Origin: an uncultured Mycoplasmataceae bacterium
Lineage (GTDB): Bacteria; Bacillota_I; Bacilli_A; Mycoplasmatales; Mycoplasmoidaceae
DNA length: 8,469 bases
NCBI GenBank assembly: GCA_947176635.1
Contig: CAMWRJ010000020.1
Span: forward strand, 1-8,469
Direction of reading: 5' to 3'
A program made the position numbers and the translations under genes. Positions 6,924-8,469 of this stretch are shown piece after piece (position 1 is the stretch's first letter; every line of letters starts with the position of its first letter). A model generated the notes under the pieces. It was not told where the DNA came from, did no database searches, and saw nothing but the letters and a program-made list of their open reading frames with translations.

Positions 6924-8381
6924 TTATTTTAAATAACGGAATCCAGATGGACCTCTATTAATATTTAAAGATGAAAGTGTTTTTGGTTCTTTATATTGAA
7001 TGAATCCATCAACAACCATTACTCTTGCAAAGTTTTTACCATGGTAGTAATGATTAAATTCAGTTTTTGTAAATGCTGATTTGCTACCGTATTTTTCTCA
7101 AGCTTCAGCTTTTGGTAATTTTTCAATTGTTTTTAATGTAAATTCACCAATAACTGTACCAATTGGTTTAACACAGTAAATTAATGCTCTATCAACACTG
7201 TTTGCAGGTAATCTTTTTAAGAAAAGTGTAGTTTTTTCATCATTGATAATTTCTTCAATGATTTTGTGATGCATTGAAACGATAATTGTACTTGGTTTAG
7301 TATCTAATTTTTTAACTAATTTAGTTGAAACAACTGATAAGTTTTCAGTTTCTCTTTTTTTCAATTCAGTTTCATCGATAGATGATACTAATTTTGATTC
7401 GTTTTTAATTTTAATTTCACTAGTTTTTTCATCAGCTGGATTAATGATTAAATTAATCACGAAAGAAAGTTTGTGTTCATTTAATCCTAAAGTAACTAAA
7501 ATTTTGAATTCAACTGGTTCAACAATTGCTACTTTTGTACCAATTAACATTGATTTTTCAATTTCTCAGTTAGGAACTTCATTTTCTAAACTAAATTCGA
7601 TTGAAGTTGGTTCTTGTTTGTTGATTTGGTAATCAGTAATTAAAGGTAATTTAACTTTAATATTAGATTGTCTTCTTGTTTTAGCTGTTAAAACAACAGT
7701 TGAGTCATCAGTTTTTCTAATGATTTCATTAACAATACCTGTTTCACCAACGATGTTGTTAATTGCTTTAGTTAATACTAATTCTTCTTCAACAGTTTCT
7801 ACTGGAGTTTCAACAACAGTTGCAATTTCAGGAGCTTCTTCAACTACTTCGATTTCTTCTTCGTCTTCTTCGTCTTCTTCTTCGTCTTCTTCGTCTTCAA
7901 GAATTTCTTCTTCAACAACTGGAGCTTCTTCAACTACAGGTTCTTCTTCAACTTTAACTTCTTCTTCAACAACTGGAGTTTCTTCAACTACAGGAACTTC
8001 TTCAACAACAACTTCTTCTTTTTTAGGTTGTTCTTTTTTAGGTTTTTGTTTTTTTGGTTGTTCTTGTTGAGTAATAACTGGTTTTTTATCAGCATTATCT
8101 GCTAAATATTTTGCTAATTCTTTTTTGTTTTTTAATTCAGTAAATTTAGCTCAAATTCCAGATTTTTGTAATAAGTTTTTTGCAGTATCTGTAGGTTGAG
8201 CACCATTTGCTAATCATTTAATAGCAGAATATTCATTTAATGAATCAACACCTTTTTGAGGGTTGTAATTACCAATTAATTCAATATAACTACCATTTGC
8301 TTTTGCTTTTGAGTCAACAGCAACTAAACGGAATGTAGGAGCTTTATGTCTCCCCATTCTTAGTAATCTTATTTTAACCAA
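6924..8381 (-). CDS. rpsP: 30S ribosomal protein S16 with acidic linker and C-terminal ASCH-like domain, 485 aa
   Basis: One open frame from TTG at 8381 to TAA at 6924-6926, with Trp56, 77, 272 and 428 encoded by TGA. The TTG start is supported by GGAG seven bases upstream and by the conserved S16 beginning [16 protein letters not shown]; the first ATG (residue 9) would remove it. Residues 1-85 are the S16 core ([31 protein letters not shown]). Residues 99-121 are Lys/Gln/Pro-rich, and 122-200 are acidic (41 of 79 Asp/Glu, one Lys). Residues 201-363 are unassigned and probably beta-rich. Residues 364-485 resemble ASCH/COG4933 proteins: [55 protein letters not shown] and a final GPSGFRYL. Ordinary S16 is 80-100 residues. 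In the K-x-x-E-x-R motif Glu and Arg are both Leu here. The S16 call is near certain; ASCH is a motif judgement. Confidence 0.93.
7782..8018 (-). repeat. GAA-rich low-complexity repeat encoding the acidic linker
   Basis: Imperfect tandem repeats of roughly six codons inside rpsP encode units such as [12 protein letters not shown] and PVVEEA, then an almost pure Glu/Asp block (residues 162-176), then VVEEAPE and related degenerate copies. On the plus strand this appears as TTC/TTCTTC runs. Such tracts can change length by slippage; all units seen here keep the frame. The protein segment is probably disordered and strongly negative. Confidence 0.85.
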
Positions 8382-8423
8382 TGTAATTCTCCTTAATAAT
8401 ATAAGATATGTATAAACATATTA

Positions 8424-8452
8424 ATTATACACATTAATTAAAAAAGTGTTAA
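8424..8452 (-). promoter_or_regulatory. Promoter of the rpsP-trmD-rplS unit
   Basis: -35 TTAACA at 8452-8447, 17-base spacer, perfect -10 TATAAT at 8429-8424 with TGTG immediately upstream. Start is predicted near 8417, giving a leader of about 36 bases with GGAG before the TTG codon. The -35 hexamer lies in the 3' arm of the upstream terminator. Confidence 0.75.
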
Positions 8453-8469
8453 GTTTTTTTACTTAACAC
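8440..8469 (-). terminator. Terminator of the gene upstream of rpsP
   Basis: GTGTTAAG (8469-8462) pairs with CTTAACAC (8453-8446) around an A-rich loop, followed by TTTTTT on the minus strand. The served gene lies beyond the window's right edge. The stem could be longer than can be seen because the sequence stops at its base. The A-run before it on the plus strand leaves open a bidirectional role. Confidence 0.8.

Noticed and set aside
7288..7781. RimM hidden in the middle of the long S16 protein
   Set aside because: No RimM motifs (such as the N-terminal G-x-I-x-x-x-x-G-x-x-G-E pattern) can be found in residues 201-363.
7720..8070. Plus-strand ORF encoding a Ser/Thr-rich protein with a long serine run
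   Set aside because: It is the reverse complement of the GAA-rich acidic linker of rpsP; the serines are the shadow of Glu/Asp codons and there is no promoter or ribosome binding site.

Overview
The window is strongly AT-rich and only makes sense with UGA read as tryptophan (genetic code 4). Every long gene is cut into pieces under the standard code but runs through cleanly once in-frame TGA is read as Trp. I count about 19 TGA tryptophans against one TGG. The window also encodes the matching tRNA-Trp with anticodon UCA. This is a mollicute (Mycoplasma/Ureaplasma-like) chromosome. The order rpsP-trmD-rplS followed by the YlqF/RbgA GTPase, with no rimM between rpsP and trmD, recalls the pneumoniae group (Mycoplasma, Ureaplasma, Malacoplasma). 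That placement is inference from memory of gene orders, not a search.

All genes lie on the minus strand, so the window reads biologically from right to left. Four transcription units are separated by compact terminator/promoter junctions. (1) 8381-5836: rpsP, trmD, rplS, ended by a hairpin at 5773-5816. (2) 5757-2109: rbgA (ribosome-assembly GTPase), a degenerate dprA/smf, and topA, ended by a hairpin that contains the topA stop codon. (3) 1957-2031: a single tRNA-Trp(UCA) with its own promoter and terminator. (4) From 1841 leftwards: an NCS2 (AzgA/PbuG-type) purine permease, a 54-codon unknown ORF, and the first codons of another gene that leaves the window.

Units 1 and 2 are a translation and ribosome-biogenesis block (S16, L19, tRNA m1G37 methylation, 50S maturation) joined to DNA topology (TopA). 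The outstanding feature is rpsP. Instead of the usual 80-100 residue S16 it encodes one uninterrupted 485-residue protein: an S16 core, a Lys/Gln/Pro stretch, a roughly 80-residue acidic low-complexity linker, an unassigned domain of about 160 residues, and a C-terminal domain matching the ASCH (PUA-like, COG4933-type) family. This S16-ASCH fusion is the best candidate for something undescribed. Secondary points are a near-leaderless rbgA promoter built into the preceding terminator, repeated sharing of terminator and promoter sequence, an RbgA whose G4 motif reads LKAD instead of NKxD, and a DprA-like protein that has lost its signature motifs.
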